From contig JAGBTQ010000005.1 in the NCBI GenBank assembly GCA_017631275.1, positions 27,433 through 91,432 of the forward strand: a DNA stretch of 64,000 nt. The letters are read 5' to 3'. The position numbers and the translations under genes are program-made. Positions within the stretch are counted from its first letter, which is position 1; every line of letters starts with the position of its first letter. Shown one piece after another: positions 25,634-36,200 of this stretch. Under the pieces are notes generated by a model, which did no database searches, had not been told where the DNA came from, and saw only the letters and a program-made list of their open reading frames with translations. This stretch comes from Alistipes sp. Its GTDB lineage: Bacteria > Bacteroidota > Bacteroidia > Bacteroidales > Rikenellaceae.

Positions 25634-26668
25634 CTATTTCTTTTCTTGTTTTTTCTTTCGTAGCCACTCATCTAGAGCATCGTGATATGCCTTGGCATTC
25701 TTCTCGTGCTCAGAGAGGGTCTCTGCAAAATTGTGCTTACCATCGAACTCAGGACGAGCACAGAAATATAGGTAGTTGTGCTCCTCGTAGTTCAACACCG
25801 CCTCGATAGCCACCAAGTCGGGCATGGCAATGGGCGTTGGAGGCAAACCTTTGTGGATATAGGTGTTATATGGCGAGTCAATCTTAAGATGACGCTTCAA
25901 AATACGCTTCACCGTAGGGTCGTTAAGAGCATACTTAACAGTTGGGTCGGCCTGAAGCAACATATCCTTTTTTAGACGATTGACATAGACACCTGCAATA
26001 CGAGCCATCTCGCTCTGGGCATTAGTCTCCTCATGCACAATAGATGCCATAGTCATCACCTCGAAGGGAGTGAACCCGATGCGCTTTAGTTGCTCTTGGC
26101 GCTTCGATGACGACCAATACTTATCTGACTCCGACTTTAGCTTAAGCACCAAATCGCGAGGCGTAATATCGCACATCACCTCGTAGGTGTTAGGCAAAAA
26201 TATAGAGAACATAGCCTCAGCAGAGTCGAAACCAAGCTCAGCAATGAGCGCACTATCACGCAATGTTTTGAGCATGTCCTCCTCCGAGATATGTGACTTT
26301 GAAGCAATCTTTCGTGCCAAAGCCTCGGGCGTACGAGCATTATTAATCGTTAGGCGCAGGGTCTTGCTCTCGCCATACTTTAGTGTTCGCACAATAGTCA
26401 TCACTGACATATCCTTCTCGATAAGGAATGTTCCCGTGCGCAGGGCACTCTCCAAATCGAGGTATTTTGCATAGAACTCAAAAGCCCAATTATACTTACT
26501 ATTTTTCTTTACCTTATTTACAACCAGTTCATAATCAGTACGTGGCGTGATGCGCACTGTGAAGTCCTCAGCCACAGCAGGGCCATAGAACATCTGATAT
26601 GCAAAGTAAGCCAAAGCACCTCCGCCAATAAGTAGCAACAGCAGCAGATAAATAAAAAATTTACGCAT
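25634..26668 (-). CDS. mltG: Endolytic murein transglycosylase
   Basis: MltG cleaves newly made glycan strands in the periplasm and so sets their length. The protein has an N-terminal membrane anchor (MRKFFIYLLLLLLIGGGALA), a LysM-like region, and the YceG/MltG domain with the catalytic glutamate in ASIVHEETNAQSEM near residue 205, followed by YVNRLKKDMLLQADPTVKYA and SPYNTYIHKGLPPTPI. I start at ATG 26668 (344 residues). The frame stays open to 26773, but that extension would cover the divergent SRP RNA and the promoter. This is the first gene of the run down to the P-type ATPase. Confidence 0.93.
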   Translation of the reverse strand: MRKFFIYLLLLLLIGGGALAYFAYQMFYGPAVAEDFTVRITPRTDYELVVNKVKKNSKYNWAFEFYAKYLDLESALRTGTFLIEKDMSVMTIVRTLKYGESKTLRLTINNARTPEALARKIASKSHISEEDMLKTLRDSALIAELGFDSAEAMFSIFLPNTYEVMCDITPRDLVLKLKSESDKYWSSSKRQEQLKRIGFTPFEVMTMASIVHEETNAQSEMARIAGVYVNRLKKDMLLQADPTVKYALNDPTVKRILKRHLKIDSPYNTYIHKGLPPTPIAMPDLVAIEAVLNYEEHNYLYFCARPEFDGKHNFAETLSEHEKNAKAYHDALDEWLRKKKQEKK

Positions 26669-26681
26669 TATTCTATTTTTT

Positions 26682-26712
26682 TTTGCAAAGATACATTTTT
26701 TTTGTACTTTTG
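26682..26712 (+). promoter_or_regulatory. Promoter of the SRP RNA gene
   Basis: TTTG at 26682-26685 and TACTTTTG at 26705-26712 are separated by exactly 19 bases, the consensus Bacteroidota arrangement. The RNA would start about six bases later. Confidence 0.85.
26686..26693 (-). promoter_or_regulatory. -7 box (TATCTTTG) of mltG
   Basis: The minus-strand box sits inside the spacer of the SRP RNA promoter, so the two divergent promoters overlap and may interfere. It lies 18 bases before the mltG start. Confidence 0.7.
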
Positions 26713-26717
26713 TGCCC

Positions 26718-26819
26718 GGGTAAGTCTTATACGACCAGCTCCTACAGAACCCCCCAGGTGAGGAATCAAGCAAGGGTATGTGGTTGTAGCGGTGCGATAT
26801 AAGTAGCTTACCCTTTTTT
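26718..26819 (+). ncRNA. ffs: Small signal recognition particle RNA (4.5S-type)
   Basis: The RNA binds Ffh to guide membrane proteins to the translocon. The apical core reads CAGGTGAGGAATCAAGCA. It fits the SRP helix-8 pattern CAGGT-NN-GGAA-NN-AAGCA, in which the pair flanking the GGAA loop is GA/TC here and CC/GG in E. coli, a compensatory change. The whole transcript folds into one long hairpin: GGGTAAG (26718-26724) with CTTACCC (26807-26813), CTTATA (26726-26731) with TATAAG (26798-26803), CTACA (26742-26746) with TGTAG (26785-26789). A T run (26814-26819) ends it. Length of about 100 bases is normal. Ends are approximate. Confidence 0.9.
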
Positions 26820-26856
26820 CGTATATATACCTAAACCGCTCATTCTGAGTGTTATA

Positions 26857-27474
26857 TTAGGATATAGCTCTCACTAAAACATATCCAACAACAACATGCG
26901 ATAGCACGGCTGACACAATCGCAACAACGACAAATATTAGCTTATCCACACTCTTGTTGCACCCCGTAGATACAGTATATGCCTGATAGCTCCATGCCAT
27001 TGACCACACAACAACTACCACTGCAATAAGCACCATAATAGCGCTAAACACAGGGTAAAGCTCAAAGCCAACGGCAGGGCTCTGCACAAATGTTGCATAG
27101 TCAATGCGCTCATAGATAATTGCCGGTAGCATAAGCACAACTACGGGCCAATGAGCAAATAGCAGACGTCCCAACAGCTCGAAGCTCTTAGTCTTAGGGT
27201 TGCGAACAAGGGCAAAAGGGATAAACGGCAACGACCATGTAAACCACACAACGATACCAAGCAGCAAGCTCCACATCAGCGGAACATAGTCTGTTGGCAC
27301 AAAGCTAAATGCAGATGTTGGCATAAGGCGAAAGTACCAACCAATAATAGACGAGATAATTAACCAGGCAACACCCCACAACAGAGCATTCTGTGCCGAC
27401 ATCGTCTCAACACGACGCACCACACAGCGCTGAAACCAGCTATAATGCTCGAACTCATTACTACACTTTGCCAT
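26857..27474 (-). CDS. Yip1-like integral membrane protein, unknown function
   Basis: A 205-residue protein with a short cytoplasmic N terminus followed by about five membrane segments (near 29-48, 65-90, 104-122, 137-162, 175-203). The general plan, a hydrophilic start (FEHYSWFQRCVVRRVET) then five helices, recalls Yip1-domain proteins, but no decisive motif is visible. It follows the outer-membrane barrel gene by 19 bases and probably shares its transcript, which begins at the TPR gene. Function is not assignable. Confidence 0.65.
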   Translation of the reverse strand: MAKCSNEFEHYSWFQRCVVRRVETMSAQNALLWGVAWLIISSIIGWYFRLMPTSAFSFVPTDYVPLMWSLLLGIVVWFTWSLPFIPFALVRNPKTKSFELLGRLLFAHWPVVVLMLPAIIYERIDYATFVQSPAVGFELYPVFSAIMVLIAVVVVVWSMAWSYQAYTVSTGCNKSVDKLIFVVVAIVSAVLSHVVVGYVLVRAIS

Positions 27475-27493
27475 AATCCAAAATTATACTATC

Positions 27494-29161
27494 TTAAAAA
27501 TCAATTTTCACACCAGCCTTAAAGCCAATACCTGGCTTATAATAGTAGGCATAGTCGTAAATATGTTTGCTATTGAGTAGATTTTGTCCCTGGGCAAACA
27601 CCTCAACAATACGACTAACACGATAGCTAACACCTGCACCAAGATTAAAGGTTGTAGGCGTAGTAAACGTTGTCATAGGCTCGCCAGCAAGCTGAGGCAA
27701 TACCGACCATGAGCGCTTACCCAACAGATCACCATTGATATAGAACTGCCAATCGCGAAGAGTATATTTAGCATGGATATTACCACGCATTGCCGACTCA
27801 GCAAGCATATACTGTGACTTATTCTTGTCGAAATGGTAGTAGAAATCGAGGTCAAACTCAAGACCTGCTACGGGCAGATACTTTGCACCTACACCCATGA
27901 ATATGCGTGTATTATTGTCGGCCTCAACGCCAAACTTACCTGGCGCAGTTACATACCAGAACATCGCATCACGCATAAAACTTGTACCGGCATAGAGCTG
28001 ATACGACAGACGTGATGAGAATACCGTACCAGTGAAGCCAAGAGCGATATTATAGTTGCAGCTATTAACCATTGAGCTTAGCTTAGTAGCCATTGACGAA
28101 TAGTCGATATATGGGTTTTGAGCATAGAGCGACGAGATATCGTTCTGCTGAACAGAGCTATTAATCTCGACATAGGGCACAAACGACGCCTTCTCCAAAT
28201 CGAACATTACCTTAGCACGTGGAAGCACAAAGTGTGAAGCCTTGTCGCGCATATTAACCTTATCGTAGAGATAGCCCAAGCCAGCCTCAACAGAGAAGAA
28301 ACCAAAGCTACGAGCATAGCCGCCACTAACACCAAAGCGCATATCGCCATAGTTTAGATCTTGGCTCGCCTTCCACATCTCATAGCTAAGCTCAGCAGTG
28401 ATCTCGTTACCGCTAAAGTCGCGTGCAAACAAAGCCTTGGCACCCGCACTTATCTCGTTCTGCATCTTATCGAACTGAGGCAACTTATGAGCCCATACGC
28501 CACCATCAACCTCAACAGCAAAGTTTAGATGCTCGATATCAACAAAGTCGTCACCAAAGCGCAGGGCAAGTTTTGAGTCGTGAAACATGCGGCGCTCAGG
28601 AGTATCCATTGCGTAGCTATTAAAGATGTCGTTATCATACGAAAGCGCTGCCTCGAACATACGGCTACCAGCAAAAATACCGCCACTGAGCAACACCCTA
28701 TTCTGCATGTTGAAGCTCTCGCCAATACTACGCTCAACACCCGATGCAGATACTCGAGGTGCAAAATCACCAAGATGATCAACACCCACACCAAAGTATC
28801 CATACTTAGGGGTCTGAATAGTGTAATGTAGGCGCGCCTCAGAGCCAAGAGGATAGGCCACGGCAGCCTTGGCAAAAAACTGTTTATATGCCGAATAGTC
28901 CCAGTATGAGGCACGAGCAGGCTTGAAGTTGTGCGCCTCGAGATCTATCTGCCAAGATGTAGGCTTAACATTATAATCTATATTTGTCTCAAACTTTGAG
29001 TCGTCATCAACGAATGTTGGTGCTAAGAGTTTTGTGGCAGAGGCAATCTCGGGAGTATATGTAGTAACAATCTCCACATTACCACCCTGCGCCATAGCTG
29101 CAGGAGTAGCACACAAAACAAAAGATGCTATAATTAACAATGCGACATGTACTCGTTTCAT
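27494..29161 (-). CDS. Outer-membrane beta-barrel protein, TonB-receptor-like barrel without plug
   Basis: The 555-residue protein has a signal peptide (MKRVHVALLIIASFVLCATP, cleaved near AMAQ) and many alternating amphipathic strands, for example RLHYTIQTPKYGYFGVGV and YEMWKASQDLNYGDMRFG. It ends in aromatic Phe (FKAGVKIDF), the usual barrel-assembly signal. The segment VEVFAQGQNLLNSKHIYDY matches the last strands of TonB-dependent receptors. No plug domain is visible, so it is barrel-only. The gene lies eight bases after the large TPR protein gene, and the two probably act together at the outer membrane. Confidence 0.8.
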   Translation of the reverse strand: MKRVHVALLIIASFVLCATPAAMAQGGNVEIVTTYTPEIASATKLLAPTFVDDDSKFETNIDYNVKPTSWQIDLEAHNFKPARASYWDYSAYKQFFAKAAVAYPLGSEARLHYTIQTPKYGYFGVGVDHLGDFAPRVSASGVERSIGESFNMQNRVLLSGGIFAGSRMFEAALSYDNDIFNSYAMDTPERRMFHDSKLALRFGDDFVDIEHLNFAVEVDGGVWAHKLPQFDKMQNEISAGAKALFARDFSGNEITAELSYEMWKASQDLNYGDMRFGVSGGYARSFGFFSVEAGLGYLYDKVNMRDKASHFVLPRAKVMFDLEKASFVPYVEINSSVQQNDISSLYAQNPYIDYSSMATKLSSMVNSCNYNIALGFTGTVFSSRLSYQLYAGTSFMRDAMFWYVTAPGKFGVEADNNTRIFMGVGAKYLPVAGLEFDLDFYYHFDKNKSQYMLAESAMRGNIHAKYTLRDWQFYINGDLLGKRSWSVLPQLAGEPMTTFTTPTTFNLGAGVSYRVSRIVEVFAQGQNLLNSKHIYDYAYYYKPGIGFKAGVKIDF

Positions 29162-29168
29162 ACTAACC

Positions 29169-32144
29169 TTATTTTATTGAGTTAATACGCTCTTTAACCT
29201 CGTCGATGATGCCATCATTCTGCTCTGGATAGCCATCGACAATACTCTGATATGTTGCTCGCGCCTGGAACGCATTGTCACGCTTAAGCATGATATCGCC
29301 AAGCAATATAAAGCACTTTGCCTGCCAATAAACCGAGCCACAATCACCCAAATCGTAGACCATCTGCTCGGCCTTATCGATGTTATCGTTGTTAAACTCA
29401 CGCTCAACAAGACGATAGTAAGCCTCAGCGCCCTCAGACGTTGTGCGATTAGTGGCAAGGAGCTCAAATATATCATAAGCACCGCTCTCGCCTCGATTAT
29501 ACATCACACGACCATTAATCAGCATAGCCTTGCGCTTAGCACCCTCCGAGGCATCCTCCATCTTCTTCACATCGTCTGCCATTGCCAAAAGTTCATCGTC
29601 GCCAGCATACTCCAACGTAGCGTTTACATAACCCTCAGATGCCTTTCTGCGCTTTGCTGGGTCATGAGCTGCATCGTAGAGCTTGCGATAGGCAGATGCG
29701 GCCTTTTCGTATTTCTTCATATCGAAACACATTGACGCCATGGTTGTGAGCACTCGCTCGTTGTACTGACTATTGCCACGTGCAACAAGCTCCTCCATGG
29801 TCTGCAAAGCAAACTCCTTATCACCATTACGAATATACGAGTCACTGAGATAGAAGAGAGCCTCGCTACGGTTATATCCATTATCGAAATCATCGAGATA
29901 GGCACGCAGCTTAGTAATTGAACGAGGCATATCACCCTCGAGATATACCGTACGGGCAGCAGCAAAGGTCAACGAATCGCGTGCTGCCACACTCATATCG
30001 CTCTGCACACCGCAACGCTCCGCATAGGCAAAATATCCGTCGATATCACCACTCGCCACATAGATCTCACGAATGCTACGCATAGCCTCTAATGCTGCCG
30101 ATGACTGAGGGTCGTAGGCAACAACCTTCTCATACGACTTGCGGGCATCCTCCTTACGGTCGAGGTTAAAGTAAGCAAGACCAATATCCGAAAGAGCATT
30201 AAGGTAGAATGGCGATGTAGGGTCGCTCGCAACGAAATCCTCAAGCGTAGCCGCACCATCAGAGAAGCGCTCCAAGGCGATATATGTACGACCAAGTTCA
30301 TACCATGCATCATCGACATAGTTACCATCAGCATCGCTAACAATGCTCTTAAGCTTATCAATCTTATCCTCAGGCTTAGACTCTACGCCATCGATGAGTG
30401 CAAGCTGATAACGAGCATAGTTGCGCTCGGACGCAGGCGAACCAAGAGCTACCTTATACGCCTTACGAGCAGCATTGAACTGGCGCTGCGAAAAACGTGT
30501 GTCACCCAAGCGGTTGTGAGCGTCATACATATAGCTATCCTTATTCTTATACTCGCGAACAAAGGTGTCGAATGCCACAGAGGCGTGCTCGAAATCTTTG
30601 AGTTGGAATTGGGCATAACCAACACCGTAGTGAGCCAAAAGATACTCCGACTCGCTCTTAGGTGCTAGACGAATATAGGACTCATACTTTGTCTTAGCAT
30701 CCTCGTAGCGACCCTCAAGCATATCTACCTCACCCTGCCAATAGATTGCCAGAGCCTTATACCTGGAGCTAACACCAATACTCTCTGCCTCCTCGAGCAG
30801 CGCTCTTGCCTCAGCAAGCTTACCCTCCTTTATGTCATCGAGCGCACAGAAAACGGCAACCTTCTGCAATAGAACACGCAGGTCGCGGTTTGGATTCTTA
30901 AAGGTCTTTATCTCATTGTATGCCAAATCATACTTCTTAGAGTTGTAGAAAGCGGCAATTAGCAGAGTCTGCACCTCCTCGCAGTGTAGTGATTGAGGAT
31001 ACTTATTGAGATATTTTTTGAGAGTATTTTCCGACTCATCGAAGAGGTTACTATCGAGCTCGAAGGTCAAACGGCCATAGTTGAGCAGAGCATTCTCAGC
31101 AATTTCATCATCAAAGCCATCGACCGATGCCATCGAGAATGCCGACTTAGCCTTTGCCTTATCGCCACTATAGAGGTAGCACTCGGCAAGGTGGTACGAT
31201 GCAATCTGCGTGAGTCCATCGCTTGGGCCACACACCGTACGAAGTGGCACAGCAGCATCGCTATAACGAGCAAGACGATACAGCGAGTAACCCTTAATAT
31301 AGTTCTCCTGACGACGATACTTCTCTGCGGGATACTCATTAATATATTTCAATGCCAAAGCATACTCCTCTTTCACGAAATATGACTCCGCCAAAATACG
31401 CACAAGGTCGTCACTAACAGTGCGTGTCGATAGAGTAAGGAGTCGCTCACCCTCAGATATAACATAGTCATAGTTTGCCTCACGATACTCAATCTGCACA
31501 AGGTAGAATGGAATAACACTGCGATATGAGTCATGACTCTTTAGCTCGGCAAAACCTTCACGCGCCGTATTGTAATCGCCATTGAGGTAGCTAATATATG
31601 AGCTATAATACAAGGCATGAGCATAATACTCACTCTTCTCAGGAATTTGCGCAAAGTGACCAGACGCAGCAACATAGTCGCCATCAACAAAACGGATGTA
31701 ACCCATGCGTATATCGTAGCGCTCCTTTTCGCGAGCATTCAAGCCCATGTAGTCCACCTTTAGAAGGTGCTCCTTTGCCGCCTCAAGGTTATTCTCCTCG
31801 GCATAGTAGCAAGCAAGCATAAAGCGCATGCGATTGGCATGCTGACTCTGCGGATAGCACTCCATGAAATCGAGCATATATTGCACAGCCTCCGACGAGC
31901 CAAGTTCCACCTGACAACATACGAGTTGATAATCTACCCACTCGAGCTCATAGCGATCCTTGACAGCATCAAGCTGCTTGCGATAATCTTTGAGTGAGAA
32001 CTTGGCATCAGCCCAACGACGACGCTCAATAAGCTCCTCAATATTCGCCCTTGGCTTCTCAACCGCAACAAGGGGCAAAGCCTCTGCTGTAGTAGCAAAT
32101 GCCACGAGCGACAACAATGCTATAGATACAACTTTCTTTCGCAT
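29169..32144 (-). CDS. Large periplasmic tetratricopeptide-repeat protein
   Basis: A 991-residue protein with a signal peptide (MRKKVVSIALLSLVAFATTA) and TPR-like helix pairs over most of its length, for example YARYQLALIDGV, AWYELGRTYIALERFSDGA and ALSDIGLAYFNLDRKEDARK. The pattern is of the outer-membrane lipoprotein-assembly or tol-pal-type YbgF/BamD repeat, but much longer. Start ATG 32144 is preferred over GTG 32150, because it begins the signal peptide directly. A -7 box lies just upstream. It is the first gene of a three-gene unit with a barrel protein and a membrane protein, so an assembly or scaffolding role is a reasonable inference. Confidence 0.85.
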   Translation of the reverse strand: MRKKVVSIALLSLVAFATTAEALPLVAVEKPRANIEELIERRRWADAKFSLKDYRKQLDAVKDRYELEWVDYQLVCCQVELGSSEAVQYMLDFMECYPQSQHANRMRFMLACYYAEENNLEAAKEHLLKVDYMGLNAREKERYDIRMGYIRFVDGDYVAASGHFAQIPEKSEYYAHALYYSSYISYLNGDYNTAREGFAELKSHDSYRSVIPFYLVQIEYREANYDYVISEGERLLTLSTRTVSDDLVRILAESYFVKEEYALALKYINEYPAEKYRRQENYIKGYSLYRLARYSDAAVPLRTVCGPSDGLTQIASYHLAECYLYSGDKAKAKSAFSMASVDGFDDEIAENALLNYGRLTFELDSNLFDESENTLKKYLNKYPQSLHCEEVQTLLIAAFYNSKKYDLAYNEIKTFKNPNRDLRVLLQKVAVFCALDDIKEGKLAEARALLEEAESIGVSSRYKALAIYWQGEVDMLEGRYEDAKTKYESYIRLAPKSESEYLLAHYGVGYAQFQLKDFEHASVAFDTFVREYKNKDSYMYDAHNRLGDTRFSQRQFNAARKAYKVALGSPASERNYARYQLALIDGVESKPEDKIDKLKSIVSDADGNYVDDAWYELGRTYIALERFSDGAATLEDFVASDPTSPFYLNALSDIGLAYFNLDRKEDARKSYEKVVAYDPQSSAALEAMRSIREIYVASGDIDGYFAYAERCGVQSDMSVAARDSLTFAAARTVYLEGDMPRSITKLRAYLDDFDNGYNRSEALFYLSDSYIRNGDKEFALQTMEELVARGNSQYNERVLTTMASMCFDMKKYEKAASAYRKLYDAAHDPAKRRKASEGYVNATLEYAGDDELLAMADDVKKMEDASEGAKRKAMLINGRVMYNRGESGAYDIFELLATNRTTSEGAEAYYRLVEREFNNDNIDKAEQMVYDLGDCGSVYWQAKCFILLGDIMLKRDNAFQARATYQSIVDGYPEQNDGIIDEVKERINSIK

Positions 32145-32164
32145 AATCACATATATAATATGTG

Positions 32165-32172
32165 CAAAGATA
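32165..32172 (-). promoter_or_regulatory. -7 box (TATCTTTG) of the TPR-barrel operon
   Basis: The minus-strand consensus box lies 21 bases before the start codon at 32144. No clear -33 element was seen. Confidence 0.65.
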
Positions 32173-32263
32173 GTAAATTTTCTAATAAATCAAAAGGAAA
32201 AAAGGAACGATTATTGCCTTTAACAACCGAAAATTACAGGTTTAAAAGATATTTAACTACGAA

Positions 32264-33286
32264 ATGCGAAGATTTATAATCGGACTACTCCTTATAAGCA
32301 GTTGCTCAACCACTGTAACGCCAACCGAAGAGGTGGCACAGAGCGTAAAGTGTACAACAGTAAAATACACCGATATCGAGAGTCGCAATTTTGCGGCACT
32401 GACCACGGCTGACGACGCAGTAAACCTTGCCTTTAAGATCTCGGGGCGTGTGGTTGACATCCCTGTGGCTAAGGGTCAATTAGTAAGGCGCGGCGAGCTT
32501 CTTGCCCAGCTCGATAGGCGTGATGTAGAGCTTCAGATGAAAGCTGCCAAAGCCACTTATACCGAGGCACTTCTGCGCCTTGAACGAGGACAACGTCTAA
32601 TTGAACACAATGCCATATCGAAGCAGGAGGTGGAGGCTTTAGAGAGCAAGGCCGAGCAGGCAAAATCGTCATACGACAACAGCATAGATCTACTCAAGGA
32701 TACGCGCATTGTTGCACCATTTGACGGCATCATAGAGCGCACCTATGTCGATACATACGAGCGAGTAAACTCAGGACAGACCATAGTGCGATTAGTCAAT
32801 CCCGTGAGCACCACAGTGGGCTTCACTGCGCCCGAAAATCTCGTATCGGTTCTCGATAGGCCAACAACACGTTTTGAGGTTATATTCGATGCCTACCCAG
32901 ACGTAAAATTTAGCGCCAAGATAAAGAGTTTTGCACGCACATCGTCCGACGCTTTAGGCTTTCCCGTATCACTACGTCTTGTAGGTATCGACAATGCAAA
33001 ATATAAGATTTCGCCAGGCATGACATGTATTGCTGAGGTGATAACACCCGAAAAAAATAGTCACACCGCCGTAGTACCACTAACGGCAATATATGCGCCT
33101 ATATCGGGTCAAGACTACGTATGGATAGTAAACAACGAGAGCCGTGTGGAGCTACGAAAGGTAAAGATAGGAACACTCAACGGAAGCGACTCTGTGGAAC
33201 TCATAGATGGTGTCACTGAGGGCGAAAGAATAGTGACAGTAGGTGTATATAAACTTCATGAAAATCAACTTGTTCGCATAATATAA
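32264..33286 (+). CDS. RND efflux periplasmic adaptor (membrane fusion lipoprotein)
   Basis: The adaptor links an inner-membrane RND pump to a TolC channel. It has a lipobox (LLLISSCS, lipidated Cys 14), a barrel-sandwich hybrid split around a coiled-coil hairpin (about residues 87-135, ATYTEALLRLERGQ and ALESKAEQAKSSYD), the lipoyl halves GRVVDIPVAKGQLVRRGELL and IVAPFDGIIERTY, and a beta-barrel and membrane-proximal domain to the end. The 340-residue size is usual. No regulator lies next to it. The pump follows five bases downstream. No convincing promoter was found in the 90-base gap to the TPR gene's promoter. Confidence 0.92.
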   Translation: MRRFIIGLLLISSCSTTVTPTEEVAQSVKCTTVKYTDIESRNFAALTTADDAVNLAFKISGRVVDIPVAKGQLVRRGELLAQLDRRDVELQMKAAKATYTEALLRLERGQRLIEHNAISKQEVEALESKAEQAKSSYDNSIDLLKDTRIVAPFDGIIERTYVDTYERVNSGQTIVRLVNPVSTTVGFTAPENLVSVLDRPTTRFEVIFDAYPDVKFSAKIKSFARTSSDALGFPVSLRLVGIDNAKYKISPGMTCIAEVITPEKNSHTAVVPLTAIYAPISGQDYVWIVNNESRVELRKVKIGTLNGSDSVELIDGVTEGERIVTVGVYKLHENQLVRII

Positions 33287-33291
33287 CAGCA

Positions 33292-36200
33292 ATGTTCAAC
33301 ATTACAAAATATGCAATTAGCAACCGTGCTGTAGTGCGCCTAGTAATAGCCACAATCATCATCGGTGGCATATACTCGTTTCTCGTTTTAGGCAAGCGCG
33401 AGGACTCGACATTCACAATCAAAAGTGCCGTGGTAACATGCACCTACCCTGGAGCAACGCCCGAGATGGTTGAGAGTCTTGTTGTGGAGCCCCTGGAGCG
33501 AGAGCTACGCACGTTGCAGTCGGTTGACGAGATTGTCTCGGAGTCGCACTTTGGCTATGCTCGACTAATGGTCAAGCTCGAGCCAAAGACCAAAGCGCAG
33601 AGAGTGCCACAAATATGGAACGAGTTGCGTGCAAAGGTCGATAATGTAAAGCCAAGACTACCGCGCAACATAGGTGCAATAAACATTGCCGACGACTTTG
33701 GCGATGTCTATGGACTATACTATGCCCTTACCTCTGAAGGGGGCTTCACATGGGACGAGCTACGCAACAACGCCATAGAGATACAGAATGAACTATACAG
33801 AATAGATGGAATCGACAAAGTGATGCTAAGTGGCGAGCAAGAGGCGGAGATAGTCATCGACATATCACCCGCCACACTTGCAGCATTTGACATTCGCCCG
33901 AGCGACATAAAGAGCGCGATAAACAGCACCAGCGCAACCATAGCTCTGGGCGAATACACCACCGATGAGCTAACCGTTGAGCTAAGCGATGGAACACCCT
34001 ATCTCTCGATAGATGACATTCGTAATCAACTACTTACAGCAAAAGATGGTAAGCAATATCGCTTGGGCGACGTAACCAAAGTTGAGCATCGCTACCACAA
34101 GCCCGAGCGCTACATTGTTCGCCACAATGGCAACGAGGCAATAGCCATTGCCATAGCCACCGACCCCGAAGAGGATGTAGTGGCAGTGGGCAACGTTGTA
34201 CAGGAGCAGCTACGCGAGGCTGAGCACAGACTGCCTGCTGGCATGCATATAGCCACAATATACCCCGAAAACATCATTGCGCGCGAGGCAACCAACGACT
34301 TCTTAATAAATCTTATTGAGTCGTTAGCTATAGTAATACTTCTAATAATCATCACTATGGGCTGGCGCTCGGGTGTTATTGTAAGTAGCTCTCTTATGCT
34401 AAGCATTGGCGCTACTCTACTGCTCATGCTCGCACTGGGCGAGAGCCTAAATCGCACCTCGTTAGCAGGATTTATCATCGCCATGGGCATGCTTGTAGAT
34501 AATGCTATTGTGGTTGTGGATAATAGCTCGCAGCTGCTTAATCGTGGTGTGGCACTACGTACCGCCATAGTCGATGGAGCCACCAAACCAAGCATGGGAC
34601 TGCTATGCGCAACGCTCATTGCCATAATCTCATTTTTGCCATTACAGCTATCGCCATCATCTGTGGCTGAGATTATAAAACCTCTATTTAGCGTAATTGC
34701 CATATCGCTGATTATGAGTTGGTTGTTAGCACTTACACAAGTCCCCGAGATGTCGCTATCGACACTAAAGCCACAACAAAGAATAGATGATGACTTTGAG
34801 CGTTCAATGTGGTTTCGACCAATTATCGAGATGTTTGTGCGTCACCGCTGGATAGTGCTAACAATAACCGTTTTGATCTTTGCACTCTCGCTCGTAACCA
34901 TGGGCAAGATGCCTCAAAACTTCTTTCCGAAGCTTGCAAAGCCTATGTTTCGTGCCGACGTAATCTTGGCTGAGGGCTACGACATTTCAGCAACAGAAGA
35001 ACGCCTTGAGAGCATAACAGAGTGGCTTATGGCGCAACCCGAAGTGAAGCAGGTATCTACAACGGCAGGAGGCACACCACCCCGCTACTATTTGGCAAGC
35101 AGCAGCTATGCATCAAAGCCAAACTACGGCAACATACTCATTGAGCTTCACGAGGTTAGCGAGGTAGATAAGCTACAAAAGAGGTTTGATGAATGGGTAG
35201 CAGACAACCTTCCTGACGTGTGGCTACGATCGTCGCAATTCAAGCTATCGCCCGTGCCCGATGCCACCATCGAGTTTGGTTTTGTTGGCGAAAATATCGA
35301 CACGCTAAGTGCCCTTACCCAGCGAGCCATGGCAATAATGCTTAGCCACCCGAGCACAACTAATATACGCAATAGCTGGGGCAATAGAGTACCTATATAC
35401 ACACCTCGCTACTCACAACTAAAGGGTCAGCGCCTCGGTGTCGATAGGCAAGCCATGGCTGAGGGCGTAAAGCTCGCAACAGAGGGTGTTGTAGTGGGCA
35501 ATATGCGCGAGGGCAACAAAGAGCTAAACATCTTACTAAGCACCGATCTCATGGAGCAGGGATCGCTCGATGCGCTCGGCACAATGCCAATATTCTCGGC
35601 TAAGGGCAGAGCATATAGCATGGAGCAAGCAGCAGCGAGCTTTAGCTTCGAGTTTGGGCTGCCAATGATACGTCGCATCGACTCACACCGTGTTATGAAG
35701 GCGCAGTGCGATCCTAAGAGTGGCGCAAACACAATAGCACTATTCGAGGAGCTTAACACGCAGATAACAAACAATATAGACCTACCCGACGGCTACCGCA
35801 TGGAGATATATGGCGAACAGGAGAGTCGCGAGGAGTCGAACAAGGCCCTTGCCGCACGACTACCTCTCACGCTAATACTCATCGTCGTGTTGCTTGTGCT
35901 GCTCTTTGGCAACTATCGCGACATGTTGATAATCGTGGCGACAATACCGCTGATATTCATAGGTGTTGTTGTGGGTTTGGTTGTTAGTGGCAAGATGTTC
36001 GACTTTTTCTCGTTGCTCGGCTTGCTCGGTCTTATAGGTATGCACGTTAAGAGTGGCGTGATACTCCTCATGCGCATAAACGAGCTACGTAGCATGGGAC
36101 TTCCAACATATAAGGCAGCAACAAAGGCGGCAACAGATCGACTAACACCCGTTATCACCGCATCGGGAACAACGGTGCTCGCACTAATACCTCTTCTGTT

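Noticed and set aside
26669-26773. N-terminal extension of mltG by 35 codons on the minus strand
   Set aside because: It would cover the SRP RNA promoter and the first part of the RNA, and it puts residues before a clear membrane anchor. The ATG at 26668 with a -7 box directly upstream fits better.
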